44,145 nucleotides of DNA from Streptomyces sp. CB01373 (GTDB lineage: Bacteria; Actinomycetota; Actinomycetes; Streptomycetales; Streptomycetaceae), in assembly GCF_002803075.1 (NCBI RefSeq), contig NZ_NNBK01000033.1, forward strand, positions 1 through 44,145. Reading direction: 5' to 3'. A program made the translations under genes and the position numbers. Under the pieces are notes generated by a model. That model was given only the letters and a program-made list of their open reading frames with translations. It was not told the origin of the DNA and did no database searches. The stretch's first letter is position 1; each line of letters starts with the position of its first letter. Shown piece by piece: positions 32,514 to 41,946 of this stretch.

Positions 32514-34952
32514 GTGGCCGATGCACTGTTTGACGATGGACACTCCGAGGACGTCGACGATGGCGATCCAACGCTGATCGCCGTGCACGGATGGAGTGTC
32601 GCTGACGCCAAGAAGGCGAAGACCCGGGTCAACAAGGTTAGAAAACTGATCGATGCCGGCGCCGTCCATCTCCATCCAGACCATCTGGACTGGATCCGGT
32701 TCATTCTGAACTGGGCGGAAGTGGACCGAACGCTTCCCAGCTACAGCCCCAAGACCGGCCGCTATCGCGACCGGGTCCGGCCCATGCGGCTCGGTGAGTA
32801 TCGGGTGTACTGCCTCGACCTGCTGATGCCGACGGTGACCACCGTTCAGCAGCTCATGAACTACCGCACCCGGCAGGGACGTTCACTGCGCGATGTTCCG
32901 GATGACCTCCGACCTGTGTCACGGAGTCACCCCCTCCTGGACGGGCACGGCGTCCCCGTGGTGGGCGTCACGCACACCTACGTGACGGCTGAAGGGCTCC
33001 TCAACGAGCTTCGAACGGCTTCGCAGAAGGTACGGGAGTCGCGGCAGCGTGAGCGCGGCTGGGATCCACTTCGCGATGCGGTACTCAGCGATGGGGTGGA
33101 GGACGGCGGCCTGTGGCTGCAGACAGTCTTCGCCCCGTTGGGTGACGACGGCGAGCCGGACTGGACGTGGGCTGTCAGTACCCTGGCGCCAGCGGACGCG
33201 GCCAGTCGCAAGGCCGTGTGTGACAGCCGCGTCGACCCGGACGGCAAGCTGGCCGCTCTGCCTCTGCTGAAGCCCCGTCGCTCGGACGTCTTTGACGGGA
33301 CAGAGAAGGACCCCTCCGCAGTGGTCGGCGTCACCGAGGCGGTGAGCGTGCAACTGGGCAAGGTCAAGACAGCCGTTTCCGGCCTCGACTTTGTCGATGA
33401 TCTACCAGATGAAGCGCGCGAGTTGCTGCACGCCAGCGTCATGCCGGTTCGGCTTGCCTACCGGGTGACCGACCCGCGCGGACGTGACGTCCGGCTGGAC
33501 GGGCCCGCCCTGTTCCGCAATATTCAGAAGCACTTCCACGGGCCCGAACGCTTGGGACACCCGCCCGCCGAAGCAGAGAGACTCGTGGCCGACGACACCT
33601 ACGCAGCACTTCGGCAGGCAATCGAAGAGGGCAAGTTCGAGACGTCGGCCGCCGCGTCCGGACCTGCCGACGTGACGTGGTCCGTCCCCTTGCTGGACGC
33701 GGTGTGTAGCGGTGAGCCGTTGGATGCACTTGCGGAACTCGGTCTGCCGACGACCTGGCAGGGCCGTGTTGCCGCCGCCGTGATGCTTGTCTTCGGTGAC
33801 GGACCAGAGAGAGCGATCATCGGGCGGGTCCTCAAGTCGAGGCCGCAGGGCGGACTGTACAACGACCGCCTGGACGAGCGTCGCTTGTCGCTCCTGCGCG
33901 AGTGGACCTTCGGGGAGACTCCTGTCAACCGGCGGGCATTCGAGCAGATCGAAGCCAAGGAGGTCTTCGAGAACCCACTGCGCTCCTGGAACGGCAACAC
34001 GGACGAGCTGGTGGAGCTCGTGTGTACGGGGAAGGCCACTCGCACCGAGACGGCACTGTTCCAGGTCCTGGCCGCCACAGCGGCCGGCCGCAACGAGATG
34101 CAGATCGTCGACATCGGATCTGCCCAGCAGGCACGCGGCTTCGCCAGCGTCAAGGCGTACCAGGCTCTCCGCGGGCGGCTGGTACGCACAGCCCCGGGGA
34201 CTGAATCGACCCTCGAGTTCGTTCCGTGCGGACCGTCCTACATGCGGGCGCTTCTTAAGGATCAGCTCCTGCTGAAAGACCCTGAGCCCAGCACCGTCGG
34301 CGGCCTTACCCCGGAGGCGCCTACGGACGCAGACTGGCGAAACTGGTCGGCCAACAAGATTGGTGCTTTGAACGAGGACGGCACTCCCGTTGCACCCCGC
34401 TCGGTACGCGCAGCATTGACCGGCGACAGCAAGCTGATCGAGGACCCAGACGGCACCGTGCGCTATCGCATGATCGACGTGCCGCAACTCGTGCCCGACA
34501 ACTTCCTGGACCAGTTCTCCACCCAGGCATTGACCCGCCGGGCCAAGGACCGCCAGGCCTCGGCCGAGCCCAGGCAGCAGGAAAGGCCTCTCACGGCTGA
34601 CGAACGGGTGACCGAGGCACTCGACGAGGCGGTGAAGCTACTCCCCGCCCTCAGCAGTGAGGTCGGAAAGCTCGAAGGTCTGCAGCGGGAAGGCCACCTT
34701 TTCGACGTCTCCCAGAGAAACCGGCTCAACGAACTCGCTCTCGATGTCCGGGGAGCCGGCCAGCACGACCAGAAGGCAATCGCCGGCCGCATCGACACCA
34801 TCGTGCGCAATGCCCGGGACCAGGAGAGCCAGCTCGTACAGGTGCAGGAGATGATCGAGGACGGGAACCATGCAGCGGCAGCCGACCATGACGATGGTGA
34901 AGACGGCGAGAACCCGGACGAACTGATCCTCGCCAGCAAGGACGCCGGATGA
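32514..34952 (+). CDS. Large protein of unknown function, partner of the helicase
   Basis: 812 aa from GTG 32514, preceded by GAAGGAG 9 bp upstream; an earlier in-frame start at 32424 lacks such a site. The first 150 residues are helical with LIAVHGWSVADAKKAKTRVNKVRKLI. The middle has no motif I know (WTWAVSTLAPADAASR, SVMPVRLAYRV). The last 130 residues form a long predicted coiled coil (ALDEAVKLLPALSSEVGKLEG, QSQLVQVQEMIEDG) and an acidic tail (DHDDGEDGENPDE). It overlaps the next gene by 4 bp. Because it sits between a helicase-nuclease and a small partner, a scaffold or sensor role in a defence complex is possible. Confidence 0.65.
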   Translation: MADALFDDGHSEDVDDGDPTLIAVHGWSVADAKKAKTRVNKVRKLIDAGAVHLHPDHLDWIRFILNWAEVDRTLPSYSPKTGRYRDRVRPMRLGEYRVYCLDLLMPTVTTVQQLMNYRTRQGRSLRDVPDDLRPVSRSHPLLDGHGVPVVGVTHTYVTAEGLLNELRTASQKVRESRQRERGWDPLRDAVLSDGVEDGGLWLQTVFAPLGDDGEPDWTWAVSTLAPADAASRKAVCDSRVDPDGKLAALPLLKPRRSDVFDGTEKDPSAVVGVTEAVSVQLGKVKTAVSGLDFVDDLPDEARELLHASVMPVRLAYRVTDPRGRDVRLDGPALFRNIQKHFHGPERLGHPPAEAERLVADDTYAALRQAIEEGKFETSAAASGPADVTWSVPLLDAVCSGEPLDALAELGLPTTWQGRVAAAVMLVFGDGPERAIIGRVLKSRPQGGLYNDRLDERRLSLLREWTFGETPVNRRAFEQIEAKEVFENPLRSWNGNTDELVELVCTGKATRTETALFQVLAATAAGRNEMQIVDIGSAQQARGFASVKAYQALRGRLVRTAPGTESTLEFVPCGPSYMRALLKDQLLLKDPEPSTVGGLTPEAPTDADWRNWSANKIGALNEDGTPVAPRSVRAALTGDSKLIEDPDGTVRYRMIDVPQLVPDNFLDQFSTQALTRRAKDRQASAEPRQQERPLTADERVTEALDEAVKLLPALSSEVGKLEGLQREGHLFDVSQRNRLNELALDVRGAGQHDQKAIAGRIDTIVRNARDQESQLVQVQEMIEDGNHAAAADHDDGEDGENPDELILASKDAG

Positions 34953-35380
34953 GCCGCACAGTGCTGACCCCCGCTCTGTGGCAGGCAATGAGCGACCGCG
35001 CTGGCAAGTGGCGACTCCAGCATGATCCCGTAGCGCATCCGATCTCTGCGCTGCGTCACATCAACGCCTCGCGCTGTGTCTACGTTCCGCTGATCGCCAC
35101 GCAGCGACCGGCGGGTACCTTCACGATCGATTACATCGGATCCGCCGCACGTGCTCATCCGCGCGCCGTATGGCGGCGTGTTGCCGGTGAGCATCAGCTT
35201 GTTGATCTCAACCGAAAGAGGGACTGGGATCGTGTAGTGGTCCTGCCGCTGAAGCCGGACACTCCGCTGACCGTCGTCCGGATCATTGAGGCGGCCGTTG
35301 CCGATCTTTGCGGGCGACCGCCGCGATGTTCCCGACTCCCGCACCTGCCCGCGGACTGGCGTGCTCGCATAAGCATCTAA
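34949..35380 (+). CDS. Small protein of unknown function, third gene of the helicase cluster
   Basis: A 143-aa basic protein starting MSRTVLTPALWQAMSDRAG. It overlaps the preceding gene by ATGA, which shows coupled translation. Blocks RCVYVPLIATQ, GTFTIDYIGSAARAHPRAVW and DWDRVVVLPLKPDT look like a compact alpha/beta domain. The YIGSAxxxxxRxxWRRV pattern faintly resembles a GIY-YIG-like beginning, but the GIY...YIG pair is incomplete and I do not claim nuclease activity. It ends 40 bp before a terminator-like hairpin. Confidence 0.6.
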   Translation: MSRTVLTPALWQAMSDRAGKWRLQHDPVAHPISALRHINASRCVYVPLIATQRPAGTFTIDYIGSAARAHPRAVWRRVAGEHQLVDLNRKRDWDRVVVLPLKPDTPLTVVRIIEAAVADLCGRPPRCSRLPHLPADWRARISI

Positions 35381-35420
35381 CGAGCAAGGGAAGTTCGCCC
35401 GCGCTTCAGACGCGTCGCGG

Positions 35421-35451
35421 GTGGCTGAGCCGCCGGGCTCGGCTCAGCCAC
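35421..35451. terminator. Hairpin after the three-gene cluster
   Basis: A 12-bp perfect stem (GTGGCTGAGCCG / CGGCTCAGCCAC) with a 7-base loop, 40 bp past the last stop codon. It fits a bidirectional actinomycete terminator. Confidence 0.65.
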
Positions 35452-35602
35452 CACACCACCATGGAGACCCCGGACCACTACCGCAGCCGTATCAGCGAGG
35501 CGAAGGTTGCATCCGTGACCCGCGCTGCGAGCACGCCGCCGCGCTCGTCCGCGTGGTCGGGTGTCCTGTGCGGGCGGGGGTCCCGGGACAGCGGAAACAG
35601 AA

Positions 35603-35638
35603 GGGGCTTGTCGGCCACCACGGCGACTGACAAGCCCC
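35603..35638. terminator. Second hairpin in the 35.4-36.1 kb gap
   Basis: GGGGCTTGTC pairs with GACAAGCCCC across a 16-base loop and is followed by ACTCTTT. Either strand could use it. The rest of this roughly 700-bp gap (35381-36098) has no supported gene; 35820-35950 is AT-rich for this genome and may hold the promoter of the next gene. Confidence 0.5.
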
Positions 35639-36098
35639 ACTCTTTGCGCGTCCTGCGCCAACAGGCCGCGTCCACCTTCGCCGTAGGCGCAGAAGTCCGG
35701 GTCAAGACTGAGGTGCCCAACGAAGGTCAGCCCTCAAGGGACTTCCGCTCAGCATGTCATCGATTGTTGGTTGACACTGCACCGAAGGTGCCGCCCCCAG
35801 CCAGCCAAACGAGACAGTTCTTAAATAAGCAGTGCTTCAGTCCCCACTGACCTGCGACACAACCCATGAGAGCTGAGATTGTTAAGTACATAGACGCTAG
35901 CCCACGTGTACAGGAGCTTGAAAAAAGGCTCTTGTTTGTTCAGGAACCGTTCACAACGGAATGGACATCGTCCGAGCGGGTGGGTCAGCATGAGGGCGCC
36001 AGCACACCTTGGCGCCAACCGAGGCCTGGCGTTCCATCAAGTTCGGGTCAAGGAAGCGCAGTTGAGCGCTCCCTCAAGAGACTGAGGTGTCCACACCC

Positions 36099-36320
36099 AT
36101 GTCACGTACCATGACGTTCAAAGTCAACCTGCCGTTCATCGGAGACCGCCACCTTCCCAATGAGGCGGTCGTCCTCGCCGCTACGGCGGTCTGGCTCATG
36201 GTGGTCATCGTCCTAGCGATCATCGTGCTCATTCTCTCTGGCTGGGCTCCCCATGTGGCCGTCACCACCGTGGGAGGAGCAGGCCTGATCGCAGCGAAAC
36301 TGCGCCGCGATCTTGCTTGA
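36099..36320 (+). CDS. Small single-pass membrane protein
   Basis: 73 aa from ATG 36099. A short polar N-terminus (TFKVNLPFIGDRHLP) is followed by one long hydrophobic segment (VVLAATAVWLMVVIVLAIIVLIL) and a second weak one (VAVTTVGGAGLIAAKL). A terminator hairpin lies 12 bp after the stop, which supports a real, separately transcribed gene. GTG 36087 in the same frame is an alternative start. The function is unknown. Confidence 0.6.
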   Translation: MSRTMTFKVNLPFIGDRHLPNEAVVLAATAVWLMVVIVLAIIVLILSGWAPHVAVTTVGGAGLIAAKLRRDLA

Positions 36321-36331
36321 TCATTTCCGAT

Positions 36332-36358
36332 GGGCCAGCCTCCTTGCGAGGCTGGCCC
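36332..36358 (+). terminator. Rho-independent terminator after the small membrane gene
   Basis: GGGCCAGCCTC pairs with GAGGCTGGCCC around a 5-base loop and is followed by CCGGGTCTTTT, a classical intrinsic terminator. The next gene starts 27 bp beyond it. Confidence 0.8.
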
Positions 36359-36384
36359 CCGGGTCTTTTCACAGGAGAGCATCG

Positions 36385-37377
36385 ATGGGACGGCACGCCA
36401 AAGAACTGCCGACCGAGCAGGTCGACACCTTCATCGTGGAATTCGCCGCAGCGCTGCGTTCCCTTAGGGAACAAGCAGGTAATCCAACCCTCGCAGAGAT
36501 GGCGAGCAGAGCGGGGATCTCCACAGCTTCGCTTTCAAAAGCAGCGGGAGGGCACGAAATGCCATCATGGCGTGTAACCGAGGCTTACGTGGAGGCCTGC
36601 GGAAACGATCCGAAATCATGGCGTAGGCGTTGGGAGAATGTGAGACGAGCAACAAGACCCAAGGAGTTTGTAAGCGATGAGTCTGTTGAATCGCTGAACC
36701 TGGACCCTGAACAGAGACGTAGAGCGTCATGGCCGAGAATATGGGAGCGCTGGGACAGGACAGGGATGATTCTTCCCACGCACCGAGCAGAGACGGCATT
36801 GGATCTTCGGATTGCTTTGCAGTCCCTCCGCGCCTACCGGTCTCTTTCGCTTCGCCAGCTGGCCATCCTCATGCCCTACTCGCATTCCACAGTAGCGGCA
36901 GTACTTTCGGGAGCGAGGCCAGTGTCAGCGTTCTTCCTCCGTAATTACCTGCAGGCATGCGGAGTTACTACGTACGGCGAGGTGCTGCAGTGGATGGATC
37001 TCCTACGCACTGCCGACCCAACCGAGAAGAGCGCGGCCGGAGCAGTATTAAATTCCACCCTGCGAGGCAATGGTGGAAATTCGACATCCTACTCCTGGAG
37101 GTCGCGACTGTCGATCAGTAGCGAAATCGACAGACTCAAGAAAGTCTCCCTTCGCAAGCGGTCGGAACACCTCCGTACATGGATGCTGGGTAAACTCGAA
37201 ACTAAAGACAGGAATGTAATATATCGCCGACTGGAAAAGCTGTACGGAATCAATGCGGTTGACCTGCGTCTTTTTGAGCGTGAAGAGTGGAGTTTAACGC
37301 TCGACCAACTCAACAAAATTGTTAGAGAGGTAAAGCGCCACGGCTTTAAGGACATAGACCCAGTCGTCGAATTCTGA
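36385..37377 (+). CDS. Regulator with two helix-turn-helix domains
   Basis: A 330-aa protein with AGGAGA seven bases before ATG 36385. The first XRE-type domain (about residues 15-75) reads LRSLREQAGNPTLAEMASRAGISTASLSKAAGG, and the second (about 135-200) LRAYRSLSLRQLAILMPYSHSTVAAVLSGARPVS. The C-terminal 110 residues are charged and helical (LKKVSLRKRSEHLRTWMLGKLE). Codon use is less GC-biased than in its neighbours (many A/T third positions), a sign of separate origin. Probably a DNA-binding regulator of a mobile or defence locus. Confidence 0.75.
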   Translation: MGRHAKELPTEQVDTFIVEFAAALRSLREQAGNPTLAEMASRAGISTASLSKAAGGHEMPSWRVTEAYVEACGNDPKSWRRRWENVRRATRPKEFVSDESVESLNLDPEQRRRASWPRIWERWDRTGMILPTHRAETALDLRIALQSLRAYRSLSLRQLAILMPYSHSTVAAVLSGARPVSAFFLRNYLQACGVTTYGEVLQWMDLLRTADPTEKSAAGAVLNSTLRGNGGNSTSYSWRSRLSISSEIDRLKKVSLRKRSEHLRTWMLGKLETKDRNVIYRRLEKLYGINAVDLRLFEREEWSLTLDQLNKIVREVKRHGFKDIDPVVEF

Positions 37378-37399
37378 GGCCTACCAACCAGATCGTCAC

Positions 37400-37510
37400 G
37401 ACCATCGCATTCCGATGGCGGAGAGCTGTTCCACCCGTTCCGGCGTCAGCGTCGCGGCCCTGCTCCGCTGGTTGCTGATCCAAGCACCCAGCTTCAGCTG
37501 CCGCTCCTCC
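37400..37510 (-). pseudogene. Helicase-associated (HA) domain remnant
   Basis: The minus strand reads LGAWISNQRSRAATLTPERV followed by EQLSAIGMRW, the repeat unit of the helicase-associated domain found in long Streptomyces SNF2/DEAD proteins. Only one unit is left; sequence on both sides belongs to other genes. A frame shift follows the Trp. Confidence 0.6.
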
Positions 37511-37559
37511 TGGTCCTCGCCGCTGTCGCCGTCTCCGTCGCCGACGACGATCCGTTTCC

Positions 37560-37830
37560 GGGTTCCAAGATGCACGTCCTGTCGGACGCGAACGCACTGC
37601 CCCTCGTCGTCGGCGTCTCGGCCGCCAACGTCCACGACAGCAAAAACGCTGAAGCCGATGGTGGCCGGTCACCAAACGAGACACGACCCCCACCGCGGCC
37701 GCCACTTCAAACCTCAACGCTTCCACGCCGACAAAGCCTTCGACGTCCCACACCTGCGTAAATGGTTACGCGGCAAGCGCATCGGCGTGCGCATTGCCCG
37801 CAAGGGCGTCGAGTCGACTGAGGGGGCGTT
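37560..37830 (+). pseudogene. IS5-family transposase remnant
   Basis: MHVLSDANALPLVVGVSAANVHDSK (in two pieces) matches the second catalytic strand of IS5-type transposases. After a one-base shift near 37655 the other frame holds QRFHADKAFDVPHLRKWLRGK and RIGVRIARKGVEST, the DKAY...R region. The catalytic set is incomplete, so the gene is dead. It separates the two-HTH regulator from the qat operon. Confidence 0.7.
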
Positions 37831-37911
37831 TGGTGAGCCGCTTTCGCTTATCGTGTCGGCGCCGGGAGGATGCGGAGTGATCCTGTGACAGGGAAAGGCG
37901 TGTGTTGCAGC

Positions 37912-38022
37912 ATGTCAGATGCTGTGGCCATTGCTGCTGTTGTGGTAAGTATGACGGCCGAAGGGGAGTCGTCGCGGGATGCGGTCGGGGTGTCCGCGCC
38001 CGGGGTGACGCTGGGGCGTTGA
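37912..38022 (+). CDS. Possible 36-aa peptide upstream of qatA
   Basis: ATG 37912 opens a short frame (MSDAVAIAAVVVSMTAEGES) with GGGAAAGG about 20 bp upstream. The beginning resembles the membrane anchor of small hydrophobic proteins but ends after 36 residues. It may be a remnant or a leader peptide; the evidence is thin. Confidence 0.2.
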   Translation: MSDAVAIAAVVVSMTAEGESSRDAVGVSAPGVTLGR

Positions 38023-38140
38023 TGGCCCGGGGCCGGCGGTACGTGCGGCGGCCTGTCCGGCCGGTTGGCCGGGCCGCCCGATCACCGATTGCGATGTGCG
38101 CGCGGCGTCGGCGGAGCACTGCAGCGGGCTGGGGGCGTGT

Positions 38141-39839
38141 GATGAGCGAAATGAGACTGTGGGACGACAACCCCACGGGTGTGGACCTGCTGGGCTTCGC
38201 ATCCATCGTCGACACTGTGGTGACCACGCTCGAGATCCCGTATCTGGACCCGGTGACGATCGGGGTCGCCGCGCCCTGGGGCGGCGGTAAGTCGACGGTT
38301 CTACGGCTCCTGCACAAGGAACTGGACGGGCGGGACGGTTATCGGGTGATCCGTCTCGATCCCTGGGAGTTCGACGACCAGTTCGATGTGCGCGGCAGTG
38401 TGATCGGTGAGGTCCTGCAGGATCTCCTGTCGGCCTACGGGGCGCAGGACGGCCTGCCGGAGAAGATCAATGAGCTTCTTGAGCGCGTGAGCTGGTCACG
38501 TGTTGCGGTCAGTATGTCGAGGGGATCTCTGGTCGCCCAGTCCGAGGACTTGGTCAAGGCCCTCACGCCCCGGTCGAAGAGCGATCCCAGGAGCCTGGCG
38601 GGCTTCCGGGAGGGGTTCGCCCGCCTACTCAAGGACCTGACACAGCTCAAGCGTCTGATCGTGCTGGTCGACGATCTGGACCGCTGTCTGCCCGACGCGG
38701 TGATGGCCACGCTGGAGGCCATCAAGCTGTTCCTGTCCGTCGAGAAGGTCGCGTTCGTCCTGGCGGCGGACCAGGACATGGTGCGCGAGTCGATCGCGGC
38801 CAGTCTGGACGCCACGGGCCGGGGGGAGCGGTTCGCCCATCGCTACCTGGAGAAGATCGTCCAGGTGCCCCTGTCGCTGCCGCGGATCGGCGCCGACGAG
38901 GCAGCCACCTTCATCACGCTGCTGCTCTCGGCCCACCAGTGCTCGCCGGAGCACTACACACGGCTGGTCGAGCATGCGCAGCAGCGGCGGGCCGCGGGGC
39001 AGTCGCCGGTCCTGGCGGACCTGCAGAATCTTCCGTGGCAGCCCGACGGGGCCTCGCTCGCTCTGGCCAGCCGACTGGCCACCGGTCTGTCGGCCGACCG
39101 GTCCGGAAGCCCGCGCAGCATCAAACGCTTCCTCAACGCGTTCGCCCTGCGGACCCGGATCGCCGAGAGCCAGGGCATCAGCATCGACCCCTCCGTGATC
39201 GTCAAGCTCATGCTGCTGGAAGACAGCCCCGGCAAGGACTTCGAGACCCTCGTCAAACTCCAGGACGCCCAACGAAGTGAACTCCTTGAGCACTGGCAGG
39301 CCTGGGGGAAGAGGGAACGTGACGACAGACCGGACCAGGTCAGCGAGGCGAGCAGGCACTGGGCCGCCTCCGAACCCGACCTCACCACGGCCCCGATCGG
39401 CCCCTACCTCAGCCTGGCCGCCTCTCTCGTGAGCCTCACCGCGGCCGCGTCCCTCACCCAGGAACAGGTCACCTGGGTCTCCCATCTCGCCGGGCAGGCC
39501 GAGCCGCACCGGCGCAGCGCGCAGCAGGAGGTGACGGCACGACCGGTCACGGAGCAGCAGGCCGTCGTCGAAGCCCTGTTGGAGCGCGGCCGCCGGGAAC
39601 AGGAGAGTGAGCCGCTCGTGGAGTCCCTCCTATACATCGCGAAGGCCACCGAGGACCTGCGCCGCCGCATCGCCGACGGCCTCTGGGACATGCGCGGCAA
39701 CCTCACCCCCGGCTCCGTCATGGACATCGCCGACAGTGACAGCGAGGAACTGCACGACCTGGCGGCACGCCTGGCTGATGCGACGGACATCGCCCCGATG
39801 GTGAAGGAAGCGGCCAAGCTGGAACGGGAGGGCCGCTGA
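38141..39839 (+). CDS. qatA: QatA, KAP-family P-loop ATPase
   Basis: 565 aa from ATG 38141. The KAP NTPase signature is complete: Walker A APWGGGKST (about 45-53), DPWEFDDQ, Walker B LIVLVDDLDRC (about 168-178) and AFVLAADQDMV. RSIKRFLNAFALR near 327 is the KAP sensor-like block. QatA is the ATPase of the four-gene Qat anti-phage system. The frame is open further upstream to 37902, but the KAP family normally starts near this ATG. The stop overlaps the qatB ATG by one base. Confidence 0.88.
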
Positions 39840-40678
39840 TGGGGACGTCAGGCGCATACGGAGGCAGCGGCTCCGCGGAGTGGAGCGCGGCCCATGACGC
39901 TTTCGACGCCCTGCCCGGCACCGGAACGGGACCCGCGGACACCCCGGATCTGCCGGACGGCCAGCAGCAACTCCTCGACGACGTCGTGCAGGCGCTGGCG
40001 ACCGCGCTGAACAAGGACGACGCGGACCACGGCACGGTGCCCGCCGGCGGCTATCCGCTCTCCGCCCTGATAGCCCCTGCCCGCGGCAGCGGCGGTGGCG
40101 GCGGGGGAGGAGGAGCCGGGGGCGCGGCAGGCCCGGGGGGCCGTATCGGCGGCGGATCGCAGCGCCAGGTACTCAAAGGCTCCTCTCGCGGTGCCGCAGC
40201 CCTCGCGGGAGCCTACGCACTGCGTAACGGCGACGCCGCGCAACTGCGTGAACTCGGCCTGGACTTCACCGAGCTGAGCAGCCTGCCACGGCGCACCCAG
40301 ATCTCCCGCATCCTGCAGGCCGTCCTCGGCGACGCCGGCCACCCCGATGAAGCGGCCCTGCGCAGAGCCACCGTCAAGCACGTCAAAGACGTCCTCCTCG
40401 CCGCTGAGCCGCCCACGCCGGAAGACAGCCTGCGCGGCCTGGTCGCCGAATGGATCTACGAACTCGGCCTGGTCGAGCTCCAGTCCCAAAAAGCCAGCGA
40501 CAACCTCACCCCCGAGGAGGCCGTCCGCAAACAGGGCTGGCTGCGGTCCTGGCTCCAACGCCGAGTACGCCACATCTCTGTGCCCGACACACGACGCATG
40601 ACCGTCAAGGAATTCACCGCCACAGCCGCGACAGTGACGAGGGAGGCACTGCGCATTCTGCGCGCAGGACGCTTATGA
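39839..40678 (+). CDS. qatB: QatB, Qat defence protein of unknown activity
   Basis: A 279-aa protein with a low-complexity Gly-rich linker (residues 80-105, eight consecutive Gly) between a short N-terminal part and a helical C-terminal domain (RQVLKGSSRGAAALAGAYALRNG, AALRRATVKHVKDVLL, LVAEWIYELGLVELQ). Its place between qatA and qatC, with overlapping starts on both sides, identifies it. No catalytic motif is seen; the family role in defence is not known. Confidence 0.82.
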   Translation: MGTSGAYGGSGSAEWSAAHDAFDALPGTGTGPADTPDLPDGQQQLLDDVVQALATALNKDDADHGTVPAGGYPLSALIAPARGSGGGGGGGGAGGAAGPGGRIGGGSQRQVLKGSSRGAAALAGAYALRNGDAAQLRELGLDFTELSSLPRRTQISRILQAVLGDAGHPDEAALRRATVKHVKDVLLAAEPPTPEDSLRGLVAEWIYELGLVELQSQKASDNLTPEEAVRKQGWLRSWLQRRVRHISVPDTRRMTVKEFTATAATVTREALRILRAGRL

Positions 40679-41946
40679 CGATCGCCTACGAAGTACTGCC
40701 GCACGACGGACAGCAGCATGAACCCTCCGCCACCGCCCTGCACTGGCCCCGCACCCGAGCCCACAGCCCCACCCCGACCGTCACCGGCACACTCGGCTGG
40801 GACCTCGACCTCCTGGGACCCGCACCGGCCGCAGCCGCCGACCTCGTTCGCATGGCTGCCTCCGCCTACCTCGCCGACCGCAGCACCAGCCGCCCCACCA
40901 CCTTCGCCCGCACCATCGACCTCACCGTCCACACCATCGACCCCGCCCCCTGGAACGCTACGTCCGGCCGGCTCGCCGAAGAATTGCTCGCCTGGCTCAC
41001 CGGCGACGCCTGGCACCTGCACGCAGTATCCGCCGACCCCGGTGACCACCGCCCGGCACCCGTGCCCGCCGCCGACGACGTGATGCTCCTCAGCGGCGGC
41101 CTCGATTCCCTGTGCGGCGCCGCTGACCATCTCGGTGACACGGCAGCCCGTATCCACCTCAGCCACTACGACGGCAGCACCGTCATCCGCCACGCGCAGC
41201 ACCAGACCAGCGCCTGGCTCAGCGACCGTGCACAGCAGCCACTACGCCACCTCAGCGTGAAATTCCACCAGACCCGCACCGCCCGGGAACGCTCCTCACG
41301 CAGCCGCAGCCTGCTGTTCGCCGCCCTGGCCTCGGCGGTCGCCGCCGGCGCCGCCAGTCCGCGCGTGACCGTCCCCGAGAACGGCTTCACCAGCATCAAC
41401 CCACCCCTGACCGCAGCCCGGGGCGGCGCCCTGTCCACCCGCTCGACCCACCCCGGTACGTTCGCCCGCATCAACGAGCTCCTGGCGAGCCTGGACGTGC
41501 CCGTCACGGTGACCAACCCGTACGCCTACCTCACCAAGGGACAGCTCCTCGCACGAGCCTGCGACCGAGCGGGCCAGCCGCTGCTGCAAGCAGGGGCGGC
41601 AACCCTCTCGTGCAGCAAACTCGACGGGAACTGGTACCCCGGCGGAGACCCCACCCTCAACTGCGGCCTCTGCCTGGCGTGCCTGGTGCGCCGGGGGGCG
41701 TTCACTCAAGGCCCCCGCCGCGACCCCACCCTCTACCTCGTCGGCCATCTCACCGGCCCCGCGCGCCAGCTCCTGCTGGACCGCCGCCGCAAAGACATCC
41801 ACGACGTACGCCAGGCCATCGCCCGCGGCATCGACGACACCGACATCCTTGCCGTCGGCGACTTTCCCCCCGACACCGACCTCGACGCCGTCGTGAACAT
41901 GTGCCAGCGAGGCCTTCAGGAGCTGAACCATGTCTCTCTTCCCTGA
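40675..41946 (+). CDS. qatC: QatC, QueC-like PP-loop protein
   Basis: 423 aa from ATG 40675, overlapping qatB by ATGA. The PP-loop for ATP binding is LLSGGLDSLCGA (about 140-151). VPENGFTSINPPLT and a zinc-type cysteine set at the C-terminal part (TLSCSKL, then CGLCLACLVRRGAF) match 7-cyano-7-deazaguanine synthase (QueC) relatives. In Qat it probably makes or transfers a modified base or a protein modification; the exact product is unknown. It overlaps qatD by 17 bp. Confidence 0.88.
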   Translation: MTIAYEVLPHDGQQHEPSATALHWPRTRAHSPTPTVTGTLGWDLDLLGPAPAAAADLVRMAASAYLADRSTSRPTTFARTIDLTVHTIDPAPWNATSGRLAEELLAWLTGDAWHLHAVSADPGDHRPAPVPAADDVMLLSGGLDSLCGAADHLGDTAARIHLSHYDGSTVIRHAQHQTSAWLSDRAQQPLRHLSVKFHQTRTARERSSRSRSLLFAALASAVAAGAASPRVTVPENGFTSINPPLTAARGGALSTRSTHPGTFARINELLASLDVPVTVTNPYAYLTKGQLLARACDRAGQPLLQAGAATLSCSKLDGNWYPGGDPTLNCGLCLACLVRRGAFTQGPRRDPTLYLVGHLTGPARQLLLDRRRKDIHDVRQAIARGIDDTDILAVGDFPPDTDLDAVVNMCQRGLQELNHVSLP

